Positions 1 to 6,372 are shown, counted from the stretch's first letter. The stretch: DNA of 6,890 bases from Pseudomonadota bacterium (GCA_018819005.1 JAHJQU010000275.1:1-6890), one strand, 5' to 3'. Notes: generated by a model not told the origin, from the letters alone. A program made the numbers and translations.

Positions 1-471
1 GCCCATCTCTTCTGTTTCTTTTTCGGCATCCTTGCAGACGACACGCCTCCTGTCGGCCTCGCTGCTTATGCGGCTGCGGCAATAGCAAAATCTGATCCCA
101 TACGCACCGGTATCCAAGGCTTTACGTATGATATACGGACAGCCATTCTTCCCTTCATGTTCATATTCAATACCGATATACTTCTTATCGGCATAGACGA
201 CTGGCCGCATATTATAATTATATTTCTGACAGGCGCAATGGCCATGTGCGCTTTCGCTGCGCTCACCCAGAATTACTTTGCCGCAAAAAACAGAATTTAT
301 GAGAGCATCCTTCTTGCCGCGGTTGTTATTGTGGTACTGCGTCCTCACTGGGTTGCAGAGGTGACGGGTTTTGGCAATAACTTCGTATGGTATGCCATCG
401 GAACCGGAATATTTATTTTTACATACATTATTCAGCTTCCGAGGGTGCGGGCAGCGGCAAGGAAAGTATAA
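1..471 (+). CDS. TRAP transporter fused permease (DctM-type), C-terminal part
   Basis: This is the 3' end of a gene entering from the left edge; it is open from base 1 and ends in TAA at 469-471. It encodes about 156 residues of the large inner-membrane permease of a TRAP (tripartite ATP-independent periplasmic) transporter, which imports organic acids or similar solutes using an ion gradient and a periplasmic binding protein. The opening stretch HLFCFFFGILADDTPPVGLA followed by AAYAAAAIAKSDPIRTG is the characteristic signature of the 4TM/12TM fused DctQM permeases. After it come FMFIFNTDILLIG and several hydrophobic segments (about residues 78-96, 104-120 and 134-148), then a short basic tail, so the true C-terminus is present. 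The substrate cannot be told from this part. It is convergent with the methyltransferase gene downstream and is not in its operon. The binding-protein gene, if nearby, lies outside the window. Confidence 0.9.
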   Translation, partial: AHLFCFFFGILADDTPPVGLAAYAAAAIAKSDPIRTGIQGFTYDIRTAILPFMFIFNTDILLIGIDDWPHIIIIFLTGAMAMCAFAALTQNYFAAKNRIYESILLAAVVIVVLRPHWVAEVTGFGNNFVWYAIGTGIFIFTYIIQLPRVRAAARKV

Positions 472-512
472 GTATCAATATTTAAGCCTGCTTTAGGAGG
501 GCCGAACCGCAT

Positions 513-1808
513 TCATGATCGGATCTCCTCTTTAATTACAGCCTTGAACTTGTCATGATATTTGAACGGGAAGGTTTCGTCCAACCGGACCAAGTTTGAG
601 CGGAGAAAATGAAGATTAATAAAGGTCTTGTTTTTCAGATACAGGTAGGAAAGAAGTCTGTTGTCATCATCATATTTTGTCTTGTCAAATTTCAGGTAAA
701 TGCTCTTCCCTTTTAATTTGTCAGAAAGCCACTTCATGGCTTCCAGTTCCTTGCCGGCCTTTGTTTCAATGCCGATTAATCTTATGATCATATCATTATT
801 GAGCTCGATCGTGTTGGGAGCAATTACACTCTTCAAGTGTAAATACTTCACTTTGCCGTTTCCGTTGGCTTCTATTTTTGACCCGAAGGATAACTTCCTT
901 GGGTCGATCTTTTTGTCGAATTGGACCGGATCATGAAAAATATATGGTAGTTTTTGTATTTCCTGCCGGTAGTCGGTAGCCGCCAGTGCCGGTTTAATGA
1001 CTTCTACAACGGTCTGACTGAAAATATCGGCCTGCTCAGCTCCGATTTTTTTTCTTATAACAGGCAAGAAAGATTCATTAATCTCGTATCCGATTGAGTG
1101 CCTTTGAAGACGCTTTGCCGCAAGGGAGGTCGTGCCGCTTCCCAGGAACGGGTCAAGAACCATTTCTCCTACAAAGCTGAACATGCTGATCAACCGCCGG
1201 GGAAGCTCTTCGGGAAACATGGCCAGATGCTTATCTTGTTTCTCCCCTGGAAAATTCCAATGCCCGGCGAAGTATTCGTTCCATTCTTTTACAGACAGCC
1301 TGGACTGCTCTTTCGCCTCTTTACTGGCTGGAGGGGAAACCCCGATTTTTTTGAAGAGCAGGATAAATTCGTAATTAATTTTGACAATTCCATTTCGCGG
1401 ATATGGGTACGAACCCATAATTGTGGCGCCACCTGTCGTGTTACAGGTCGTTACTTTATGCCAGATAATGGCTCCCATATAGTCGAAGCCTATGGATTCA
1501 CAGAATTTAATGATCTCGGTTCTGATAGGTATGACTTTATATCGACCATAATATACAGATCTGGCAAACTGGTCTCCTATATTTACGCACAGGCGACAAC
1601 CGCCATACAGTACACGGTGACATTCTTTCCATACCAGGTTCAGATTGTTGATATATTCTTCATAAGTATCATGAAAGCCGATCTGCAGGGCGCTGTCATA
1701 ATCCTTGAGCTGCCAGTATGGAGGCGATGTAATAACCAGATGGACGGATTCATCCGGAACTTCCTGCATCAAACGAGAATCGGCAATATAAATCTTGTGT
1801 TTATTCAT
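513..1808 (-). CDS. Beta-class DNA methyltransferase (N4-cytosine or N6-adenine) with C-terminal SNase-like domain
   Basis: A 431-residue protein that should transfer a methyl group from S-adenosylmethionine to a base amino group in DNA. Catalytic motif IV is TSPPYW (residues 27-32) and the AdoMet-binding motif I is DPFLGSGTT (219-227). This order, IV before I, defines the beta class and the N6_N4_Mtase family. The SPPY form is commonest in N4-cytosine enzymes, but adenine methylation is not excluded. FPEELPRRLI (198-207) is the usual helix before motif I. Residues about 318-425 do not belong to the methyltransferase. They resemble the staphylococcal nuclease OB-fold: NTIEL (332-336), IIRLIGIET (341-349), DDNRLLSYLYL (381-391), then a basic helix. 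The two active-site arginines appear kept (R343, R384), but the catalytic glutamate position reads A351 and the DGD calcium motif reads APN, so this domain may bind nucleic acid rather than cut. The start is ATG at 1808 with a weak AGGG eight bases upstream, 23 bp after the SWIM gene's stop, so co-transcription is likely. The recognition site is unknown. Confidence 0.9.
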   Translation of the reverse strand: MNKHKIYIADSRLMQEVPDESVHLVITSPPYWQLKDYDSALQIGFHDTYEEYINNLNLVWKECHRVLYGGCRLCVNIGDQFARSVYYGRYKVIPIRTEIIKFCESIGFDYMGAIIWHKVTTCNTTGGATIMGSYPYPRNGIVKINYEFILLFKKIGVSPPASKEAKEQSRLSVKEWNEYFAGHWNFPGEKQDKHLAMFPEELPRRLISMFSFVGEMVLDPFLGSGTTSLAAKRLQRHSIGYEINESFLPVIRKKIGAEQADIFSQTVVEVIKPALAATDYRQEIQKLPYIFHDPVQFDKKIDPRKLSFGSKIEANGNGKVKYLHLKSVIAPNTIELNNDMIIRLIGIETKAGKELEAMKWLSDKLKGKSIYLKFDKTKYDDDNRLLSYLYLKNKTFINLHFLRSNLVRLDETFPFKYHDKFKAVIKEEIRS

Positions 1809-1831
1809 GCTTTATACCCTATCATATTTAT

Positions 1832-3733
1832 CTATGTCACACTTCTCGGCTTTCTTTCCAGCCCCTCCAAAATTTCTACGAACCGGCGTTTCCGGATATG
1901 TTTTTCTTTAAGGTTCTTCAAATATCGCTCCCACTCCATATTTTTTGCATGTTCGTCCAGAATATTATGAATCTTAAGCAGGTATTTCACAGCGGATTCA
2001 TATGCTCTGGGTTTGACCTGTGCAATCAGATTTTCCACAATTTTTTTCCAGATGGAAACAGCCCGGTCCGGTGAGTGGTCTTTAATGGCAACAGCTATTT
2101 TGTCTTCGTTCATGCCAGACCAGCCATATGATTGCTTTGGCCGCTGATCATACCATCGCAGTATCTCTTCCGGCTTTTTCTCATGGATGGCGATATTGAT
2201 CAGTTCATCGATAATGGGGAATTTTTGTCGTCGGCTGTCATCTGAAATCTTTAACCCGGACATAGGCAGAGGCCAGTTGTTCTGATCCCAAGGCAGCGCA
2301 CCGGTTTCAAGATAGGTCATAAGACATTCACGTACCCTCGGCCACGCATTCACTTTTTCAGCGGCAAGCCGGCACTCTGTATATGCCTGAACCGCAGGCT
2401 GACGAATGAATGCATCGGTCCGCATTGCCGCCACTGCGGGCCAGTTTTTCTGGTGAGCACGGATTTCCAGAAGTTTGCCGCGAAGTTCGCTCGAAATTCC
2501 TGGCAAGCTTTGCCCAAGTGCTCGAATCCCTATATGAATCCAATGTTCGGCATCTTTAAGCCGATTGTCTTCTATCAACAGTTTCACCAAACGGACATAA
2601 CTGTGAGTCATTTTTGCTTCTATCTCACATAGCGGGATGATTTCATCGCAGCGACCTGCGCCTTCGAGTGCATATATGATCCAGTTTGTGAGTTCGTCCC
2701 GCTGGTACGTGGCGCTGAAATTATTGCTTTCCCCGGTATGTTTAAGTGATTGCAGGTTTTTCAGCAATCGGTCCGCCAGATCATTCCAGTCCTGCTTTGA
2801 ATGGGTGCGGTGAAGATATTCCGCCAATGATTCGAAAAGGCAAAAGTTATCTTTCATCACAGCATCCACCGCCCAGGTCATCTTGTCCATATTCTTCCAT
2901 GATGACTGACTCAGAGCCTTGACAATAACAGGCATGCAAGCTCTGATTTCGTCGGCGGTCTCGCCCTCATCATCGCTTTGCTCTACTTGCCGGATGCCTT
3001 CGGCCATTAATTTTTCCCCTAAAGCAAGCACCTCATCAGCGCAGCCGGTCGCAAGCAGCATATCCATTTTTTTGCGAATCCCGGAATAGTCCGGCGTAAA
3101 CCCTCGGCCTTCCCAGTGATTTCGCCAGCCGGGTTCCGAGCTGATTTCATCTATTTCCCTGCGGATTTTTGATATAATAACGGATGTGTCTCCGGCTTTA
3201 AGTTGTCGCCTGTCAGATATTTCTATGCCAATTTGCGGATATTGTCCGGCTATCTCAATAAAAAGTTCAACGAGCTGTTTTTTTGTCTTCTGCTGTAGAA
3301 ATAAGTTGATATCTTTTTTGACTGTTACGGGCAAGGCAGGATCATCATCATCGTCATCATCCAAACCTTCCGTTATTTCTAAGAGTTTAAGCCGCTCATC
3401 ATCCTGTTTTGCTTTGGGAATATTATGATTTCTTTCAAACCGTTCCTTACATTCGAACACCACAGCCACAGCGTGTTTGCAGCCGAATTTATATGGACAC
3501 GTGCAAACCGAATCCGGCAGGCCGCCATCGCCCATGGTGACTCTGACGGCATATTTTTCAGAGCCATTTACCCATGCGACCAGAGCATTGTCGCTGGTTG
3601 CGACCAGATCAGATACCCGGCTCTGATTCTGATAAGTTTGACCGCGAGAAGTTATCTTGCTCCCGGCCCATTCATAGAGAACATACGTTGACAAATCGGC
3701 AATTTGTTCCAACTGGTTTTTCTTTTTTTGCAT
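1832..3733 (-). CDS. SWIM zinc-finger domain protein with long helical C-terminal region
   Basis: This encodes about 633 residues from ATG at 3733. An in-frame TTG at 3766 would add 11 residues, but the ATG has GAGGAG 15 bases upstream and the TTG has nothing comparable. The N-terminal section (ADLSTYVLYEWAG...RGQTYQNQSRVSDL) is the usual lead-in to a SWIM zinc finger. The finger itself is C-T-C-PYKFG-C-K-H, a perfect CxCxnCxH metal-binding pattern at about residues 77-87 of the ATG form. SWIM fingers are predicted to bind DNA or proteins, and bacterial members are often neighbours of SNF2-type helicases or defence genes. After the finger comes a run of seven aspartates, then a helix typical of these proteins (KKQLVELFIEIAGQYPQIG), then roughly 450 residues of helical, TPR- or HEAT-like sequence with no catalytic motif that I recognise. 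It lies 23 bp before the methyltransferase, suggesting a shared transcript. The biochemical function is unknown. Its base composition is higher in G+C than the adjoining nuclease-like gene. Confidence 0.85.
   Translation of the reverse strand: MQKKKNQLEQIADLSTYVLYEWAGSKITSRGQTYQNQSRVSDLVATSDNALVAWVNGSEKYAVRVTMGDGGLPDSVCTCPYKFGCKHAVAVVFECKERFERNHNIPKAKQDDERLKLLEITEGLDDDDDDDPALPVTVKKDINLFLQQKTKKQLVELFIEIAGQYPQIGIEISDRRQLKAGDTSVIISKIRREIDEISSEPGWRNHWEGRGFTPDYSGIRKKMDMLLATGCADEVLALGEKLMAEGIRQVEQSDDEGETADEIRACMPVIVKALSQSSWKNMDKMTWAVDAVMKDNFCLFESLAEYLHRTHSKQDWNDLADRLLKNLQSLKHTGESNNFSATYQRDELTNWIIYALEGAGRCDEIIPLCEIEAKMTHSYVRLVKLLIEDNRLKDAEHWIHIGIRALGQSLPGISSELRGKLLEIRAHQKNWPAVAAMRTDAFIRQPAVQAYTECRLAAEKVNAWPRVRECLMTYLETGALPWDQNNWPLPMSGLKISDDSRRQKFPIIDELINIAIHEKKPEEILRWYDQRPKQSYGWSGMNEDKIAVAIKDHSPDRAVSIWKKIVENLIAQVKPRAYESAVKYLLKIHNILDEHAKNMEWERYLKNLKEKHIRKRRFVEILEGLERKPRSVT
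3341..3361. repeat. Trinucleotide run encoding seven aspartates
   Basis: Seven consecutive codons (six GAT and one GAC on the minus strand) give an Asp7 run in the SWIM protein between the zinc finger and the helical region. It probably marks a flexible acidic linker. Such codon runs can change length by slippage without shifting the frame. Confidence 0.8.
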
Positions 3734-3748
3734 ATGATTATTCCGTTT

Positions 3749-3754
3749 CTCCTC
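3749..3754 (-). promoter_or_regulatory. Ribosome binding site for the SWIM gene
   Basis: On the minus strand this reads GAGGAG and lies 15 bases before the ATG at 3733. The spacing is long but usable. It supports the ATG over the upstream TTG at 3766, because the motif would lie inside the coding sequence if the TTG were used. Confidence 0.45.
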
Positions 3755-3819
3755 AATATCCGACAATCTGGATTTTAAGTTGTCCGACAGGTGTCATGAT
3801 GGAGAGAAAATCTATTAAT

Positions 3820-4017
3820 TTAGCGGCGAGCAGGCTTAGCCGAAGCCCGTTGTGGCTCAGGCGTAGATCGGTGGGCTTGTTGGGCTATTTGTCTATATTG
3901 GGCTTGCTCTTCAAAAATTTGTAGTTGTCTTATATCCTCATCAATTGCCTTCAGTTCTTCTTTAATTCTTTGTCTTGCAACTTTACAATAATCTTCGCTG
4001 GTATCTATTAATATACA
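3820..4017 (-). pseudogene. Out-of-frame 3' part of the nuclease-like gene
   Basis: Directly after the A4 run at 4018-4021 (minus strand), the next frame stays open for 65 codons to TAA at 3820-3822. It reads CILIDTSEDYCKVARQRIKE, then a charged, coiled-coil-like helix (EELKAIDEDIRQLQIFEEQA) and a basic, proline-containing tail ending AKPARR. It has no start codon or ribosome binding site of its own, and it is closed upstream by an in-frame TAG. Deleting one A from the A4 run joins it to the upstream frame as GRKK-CILIDTSEDY and gives a 215-residue protein. This looks like the natural C-terminus of that gene. I cannot tell whether the shift is a real mutation, a sequencing or assembly error, or recoding. 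Confidence 0.6.
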
Positions 4018-4468
4018 TTTTCTTTCTACCGACTATATCTTGCCCCCCAACCGTATCCTTTGATTTTTTCACAGAAATATATAATCTGAGTCCCGGTTCA
4101 AATCCGGGTGTTTCAACCTCTGCTTCTACATCGCCTTCTCGCTTTCCATCATATACACAAGGAAAGGTTGTCTTCATAAGCCCTATAACTAAAAATTGAT
4201 AAAATTCTCCAATTTTCATTCTATGACGCTGCATCTCATGAGAAACAGCATCCATAACGAATATATCGGAAAGTTCTAATTGCCCAAGAAAAGCGGGACT
4301 TAAAATTGAGTCGCTACGTCCTTTAAGATGCTTCAAGCAGATTTCTACTAACTGTTTTGGCGGGATATCTGGTGAGGTTTTATTCCCTTTTTTCCGAGTA
4401 GTTATTCTTTCAAATGCCCCTTTTCTGCGAGGGTATGGTTGTAATATTGATTTTGATTTCTTTGCCAT
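3983..4468 (-). CDS. Short protein with PD-(D/E)XK-like nuclease core, probably truncated by a frameshift
   Basis: The intact reading frame has 161 codons, but the last 11 residues look out of frame (see the separate entry for the lost 3' part). I do not recognise a named family. Residues 1-35 are very basic. Then come helices (PPKQLVEICLKHL; MKIGEFYQFLVIGLMK) and a strand-turn-strand unit EGDVEAEVE...LRLYISVKKSKDTVGGQD. This matches the layout of a PD-(D/E)XK nuclease core: a helix with acidic residue E88, then D113, then S132-V133-K134 in place of (D/E)xK, then Q143 in the next helix, as in Mrr-type enzymes. With a DNA methyltransferase downstream, a restriction-endonuclease role is plausible but inferred. 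No Shine-Dalgarno sequence is visible before ATG 4468, and the 5' flank is AT-rich (15 G/C in 60 bases at 4441-4500, against 35 in 60 at 2401-2460 in the SWIM gene). That difference fits acquisition by transfer, though it is a small sample. Alternatives are a non-nuclease hypothetical protein or a decaying gene. Confidence 0.55.
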   Translation of the reverse strand: MAKKSKSILQPYPRRKGAFERITTRKKGNKTSPDIPPKQLVEICLKHLKGRSDSILSPAFLGQLELSDIFVMDAVSHEMQRHRMKIGEFYQFLVIGLMKTTFPCVYDGKREGDVEAEVETPGFEPGLRLYISVKKSKDTVGGQDIVGRKKMYINRYQRRLL

Positions 4469-4587
4469 GTATTAAACCACATCAAACATTTTAATTGATC
4501 TCAATTTTTTTCTTTATCGTTGCCCATAGGGGGTGCGAAGGTGCTCCGCCTCTCGCCCTTTCTTTGTGGCAATCTGATAAAACGGGG

Positions 4588-5073
4588 TTATTTAAACCTT
4601 TCATCCGATTTTATCTCTCGCATTCTGTCAATCTTGTCGGAGAGCCACCCGATCTTTTCAGCTTTCTGATCGTCAAATTCCGGGACATAGGGCTTTATAT
4701 CAAGCAGGGGAGTTCCATCCACAACATCCACGTTTCGTATGTTAAGCCTGTTTTTTTTAATATCAACAAGCCGGACAATCGAAAGCCCGATGGGATTGGG
4801 ACGACGTGGAGCCCTCGTAGCAAAAACTCCCCGCGGTTTATCGTCTAAAAACGGGATAACTTCGAGGGAAAAACCCTTTGAAAGATGTAAATGGTAAAGT
4901 AATATAATGTGTGAAAATCCATCGAGATACTTAAGCCCGTTTTCAAATTCAGGTTTAATATCAATGGTTCCTTCAATGCCCTTTGCAGCAGCGGGCTGAA
5001 TCGGCATTTTTTTTGCTTCTGTAAAGGGAGTATGAATAATACCTATGGGACTGTATATTATCTTCTCATCCAT
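4588..5073 (-). CDS. trmO: tRNA (N6-threonylcarbamoyladenosine(37)-N6)-methyltransferase TrmO
   Basis: A 161-residue protein of the TsaA/TrmO (UPF0066) family. It should methylate N6 of the t6A base at position 37 of threonine tRNAs that read ACY codons, using S-adenosylmethionine, and acts in the cytoplasm. The N-terminus YSPIGIIHTPFTEAKKMPIQ, the segment LDGFSHIILLYHLH (50-63), the signature GVFATRAPRRPNPIGLS (82-98) and DGTPLLDIKPYVPEFD (119-134) are all family hallmarks in the expected order. It is a single-domain short form; the E. coli protein is longer (about 235 residues) because of an added C-terminal domain, so the length here is normal for the compact type. The start is ATG at 5073 with AGGAGG ten bases upstream. 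It lies 72 bp after the cupin gene and 119 bp before the nuclease-like gene, and it probably ends the housekeeping part of the minus-strand cluster. Older annotations call such genes tsaA or virR. Confidence 0.93.
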   Translation of the reverse strand: MDEKIIYSPIGIIHTPFTEAKKMPIQPAAAKGIEGTIDIKPEFENGLKYLDGFSHIILLYHLHLSKGFSLEVIPFLDDKPRGVFATRAPRRPNPIGLSIVRLVDIKKNRLNIRNVDVVDGTPLLDIKPYVPEFDDQKAEKIGWLSDKIDRMREIKSDERFK

Positions 5074-5083
5074 TTTCCTTCAA

Positions 5084-5089
5084 CCTCCT
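5084..5089 (-). promoter_or_regulatory. Ribosome binding site for trmO
   Basis: A perfect AGGAGG on the minus strand, ten bases before the ATG at 5073. A second purine stretch, AAGGAA, sits immediately before the ATG and is too close to be the main site. Confidence 0.7.
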
Positions 5090-5145
5090 GCTCTGGCAGA
5101 TTACATGCATTATCCTCCCATTCCTTCCTGCGCGCACAGTTGGTT

Positions 5146-5496
5146 TTACTCAAGTGTGATGAAAACAGATTTGCGGGGCTTCCTGTTCAATGCCCGGCTG
5201 ATATGGCCACGGCCGGTTGTATCTTCGGCAAGCAGGATTTCCCCCGGATTAATGATGCGCCTTGTCCCGTCACCCACTTCAATCTCAACTCCGGCATCCA
5301 GCATTATGATATACTGTTTCCGGGGAGCATTGTGCCAGTCATAGTTGTAGTCATCCGTCGTTTCCCGGAAGATGACGCCGGTTGCTTTTTGAGGTTTAGA
5401 AAGATCCCCTATTTTTCCGCCGAATTCGAGGGGTATATCAATATCCTCGAAATGCGATTCGCCATCAGCGCCGGTATATAGCCGTATTATTTTCAT
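5146..5496 (-). CDS. Small single-domain cupin protein
   Basis: 116 residues from ATG at 5496. A CTG-started or longer form reaching 5529 is open, but GGGAG lies five bases before this ATG, and the family normally begins at MKIIRLYTG. The protein is a single beta-barrel cupin. The first motif region is DWHNAPRKQYIIMLDAGVEI (53-72), with H55 and Q61 where classical cupins carry HxH. The second is NPGEILLAEDTTGRGH (83-98), with H98 as the expected metal-side histidine. The WH.APR.Q and LLAEDTTGRGH blocks are typical of a widespread group of short uncharacterised cupins. No substrate can be assigned; a metal-dependent small-molecule enzyme or binding protein is possible, and the loss of one motif-1 histidine makes the metal site uncertain. 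It lies between yqaA and trmO on the same strand. Confidence 0.85.
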   Translation of the reverse strand: MKIIRLYTGADGESHFEDIDIPLEFGGKIGDLSKPQKATGVIFRETTDDYNYDWHNAPRKQYIIMLDAGVEIEVGDGTRRIINPGEILLAEDTTGRGHISRALNRKPRKSVFITLE

Positions 5497-5501
5497 TTTT
5501 A

Positions 5502-5506
5502 CTCCC
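5502..5506 (-). promoter_or_regulatory. Ribosome binding site that fixes the cupin start
   Basis: The minus strand reads GGGAG followed by five bases (TAAAA) and the ATG at 5496. It favours the 116-residue form over any start further upstream. Confidence 0.6.
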
Positions 5507-5557
5507 TGCCCCGAATTGCATGCTGCCATTGCAACATGTCGATTTGTAAACCTACAA

Positions 5558-5989
5558 TCACGACACTGAGATGCCGACCATTATATACCGGAACAGTTTG
5601 CCGGCGGTCACCAGACTCAAAAACAGATAGATATTGATTTTTAATACTCCTGCCACAACTGTCAATGGGTCTCCGATAATCGGGACCCAGGCGAAAAGCA
5701 AGCTGAAAACCCCGTATTTTTTAAATCTTTGTTCAGACCTGGCAATCTCCTTTTGAGATAATCGCAACAGCTTTTCCATTATCAGAAAACTTCCCCAGAA
5801 TCCTAACGCGTAATTTACAACGGAGCCCAACACATTTCCGGCAGTCGCCACTGTGATCGACAGAAACGGGTCATGGTTGTTCAGCAATAAAAAAATTAAA
5901 ACAACCTCAGAACTGAAAGGAAGTATTGTTGCGGCCAGGAACGAAGCCATAAAAAGACCAATATAACCGTATTCTGCTAGAAAATCCAT
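5558..5989 (-). CDS. yqaA: YqaA-like small DedA/VTT-family membrane protein
   Basis: 143 residues from ATG at 5989. A GTG two codons earlier (5995) is equally open and neither has a strong ribosome binding site, so the start is uncertain by two residues. It is an inner-membrane protein of the DedA/SNARE-associated (VTT) superfamily. Hallmarks are FLAATILPFSSEVVLIFLLL (18-37), GNVLGSVVNYALGFWG (51-66) and the re-entrant-loop motif WVPIIGDPLTVVAGVLK (101-117), separated by an amphipathic charged segment (72-92), with a last hydrophobic span at about 119-137. Length matches E. coli YqaA (about 142). Larger relatives in the superfamily act in lipid scrambling or transport across the membrane; the role of YqaA itself is unsettled. 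It starts 9-15 bases after the stop of the DsrE-family gene, so the two are very probably co-transcribed. Confidence 0.9.
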   Translation of the reverse strand: MDFLAEYGYIGLFMASFLAATILPFSSEVVLIFLLLNNHDPFLSITVATAGNVLGSVVNYALGFWGSFLIMEKLLRLSQKEIARSEQRFKKYGVFSLLFAWVPIIGDPLTVVAGVLKINIYLFLSLVTAGKLFRYIMVGISVS

Positions 5990-6004
5990 CTGCACAGATC
6001 TTTC

Positions 6005-6364
6005 TTAAAGGCTTATTACAGTGCTTTCGCATGCTAATTTGATCAATTCCATACCTGTTGCCATCTTTGCTCCTGGAATAAGATCAGCTTCTGTAATTTG
6101 CCTCGATTTTGCGCAAGGAGTACACACATAAATAGGGACACCGTATTCCTGTAGATAAGCGAGATGATCATCAGCGCTATCACCGGTAGCTGCCCTGACG
6201 TTGGTTATCATACCTTTTTTGGCAATATAAACCCCTTCATCAAGAAGAAAAACAACTGAATTTTTTCCTTCTTTATGAGCTACCATGGCAAAAAAAAGAG
6301 CGCGTGTTGTACGGTTGGGATTGTCGGTTCCACAGGACAGAACTATCAGCACATTGTTTGTCAT
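6005..6364 (-). CDS. DsrE-family protein
   Basis: 119 residues from ATG at 6364. The upstream in-frame ATG at 6373 overlaps the AGGA that gives ideal spacing (eight bases) to the 6364 start. The protein is a small cytoplasmic DsrE/DsrF-like fold: VLIVLSCGTDNPNRTTRALFF (strand, loop, helix), VVFLLDEGVYIAK, then YGVPIYVCTPCAKSR with C81 and C84, and a final GAKMATGMELIKLA helix. Family members include TusD/DsrE, which carry persulfide sulfur on a cysteine near this position during tRNA thiolation or sulfur oxidation, and many stand-alone copies of unknown role. The CxxC pair and the extra C11 would allow disulfide or persulfide chemistry, but this is inference. No dsrF, dsrH, tusB or tusC is next to it, so it is not part of a DsrEFH complex operon here. 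It sits between the DHH phosphoesterase and yqaA genes with short gaps. Confidence 0.9.
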   Translation of the reverse strand: MTNNVLIVLSCGTDNPNRTTRALFFAMVAHKEGKNSVVFLLDEGVYIAKKGMITNVRAATGDSADDHLAYLQEYGVPIYVCTPCAKSRQITEADLIPGAKMATGMELIKLACESTVISL

Positions 6365-6372
6365 AAGATTCA

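Noticed and set aside
472..512. Possible bidirectional terminator between the convergent TRAP and methyltransferase genes.
   Set aside because: Only a short AGGAG...CTCCT complementarity with a long loop is present and there is no T-run on either side.
1098..1970. A long plus-strand open frame (290 codons) opposite the methyltransferase and SWIM 3' end.
   Set aside because: It lies antisense to two genes with clear domain signatures, has no recognisable domain or ribosome binding site, and spans the junction of the two real genes. It is a shadow frame.
513..3822. Direct repeats (TCATGAT near 514 and 3795) as attachment sites bounding an inserted island.
   Set aside because: The shared sequence is too short (seven bases) and imperfect around it; this is expected by chance.
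3834..3848. Hairpin GGCTT-AGCCG-AAGCC near the 3' end of the nuclease-like gene as a terminator.
   Set aside because: The stem is only five pairs, lies inside the out-of-frame coding tail, and has no U-run following on the minus strand.
4023..4066. The G6 run (minus strand) as the frameshift site in the nuclease-like gene.
   Set aside because: Shifting there puts the reading frame into a TAG a few codons later, whereas a shift at the A4 run at 4018-4021 gives an uninterrupted protein.
4030..4116. A complete tRNA gene on the plus strand ending in the T-arm-like sequence.
   Set aside because: No acceptor 5' strand complementary to TGTTTCA, D-arm or anticodon arm can be found in the preceding ~75 bases.
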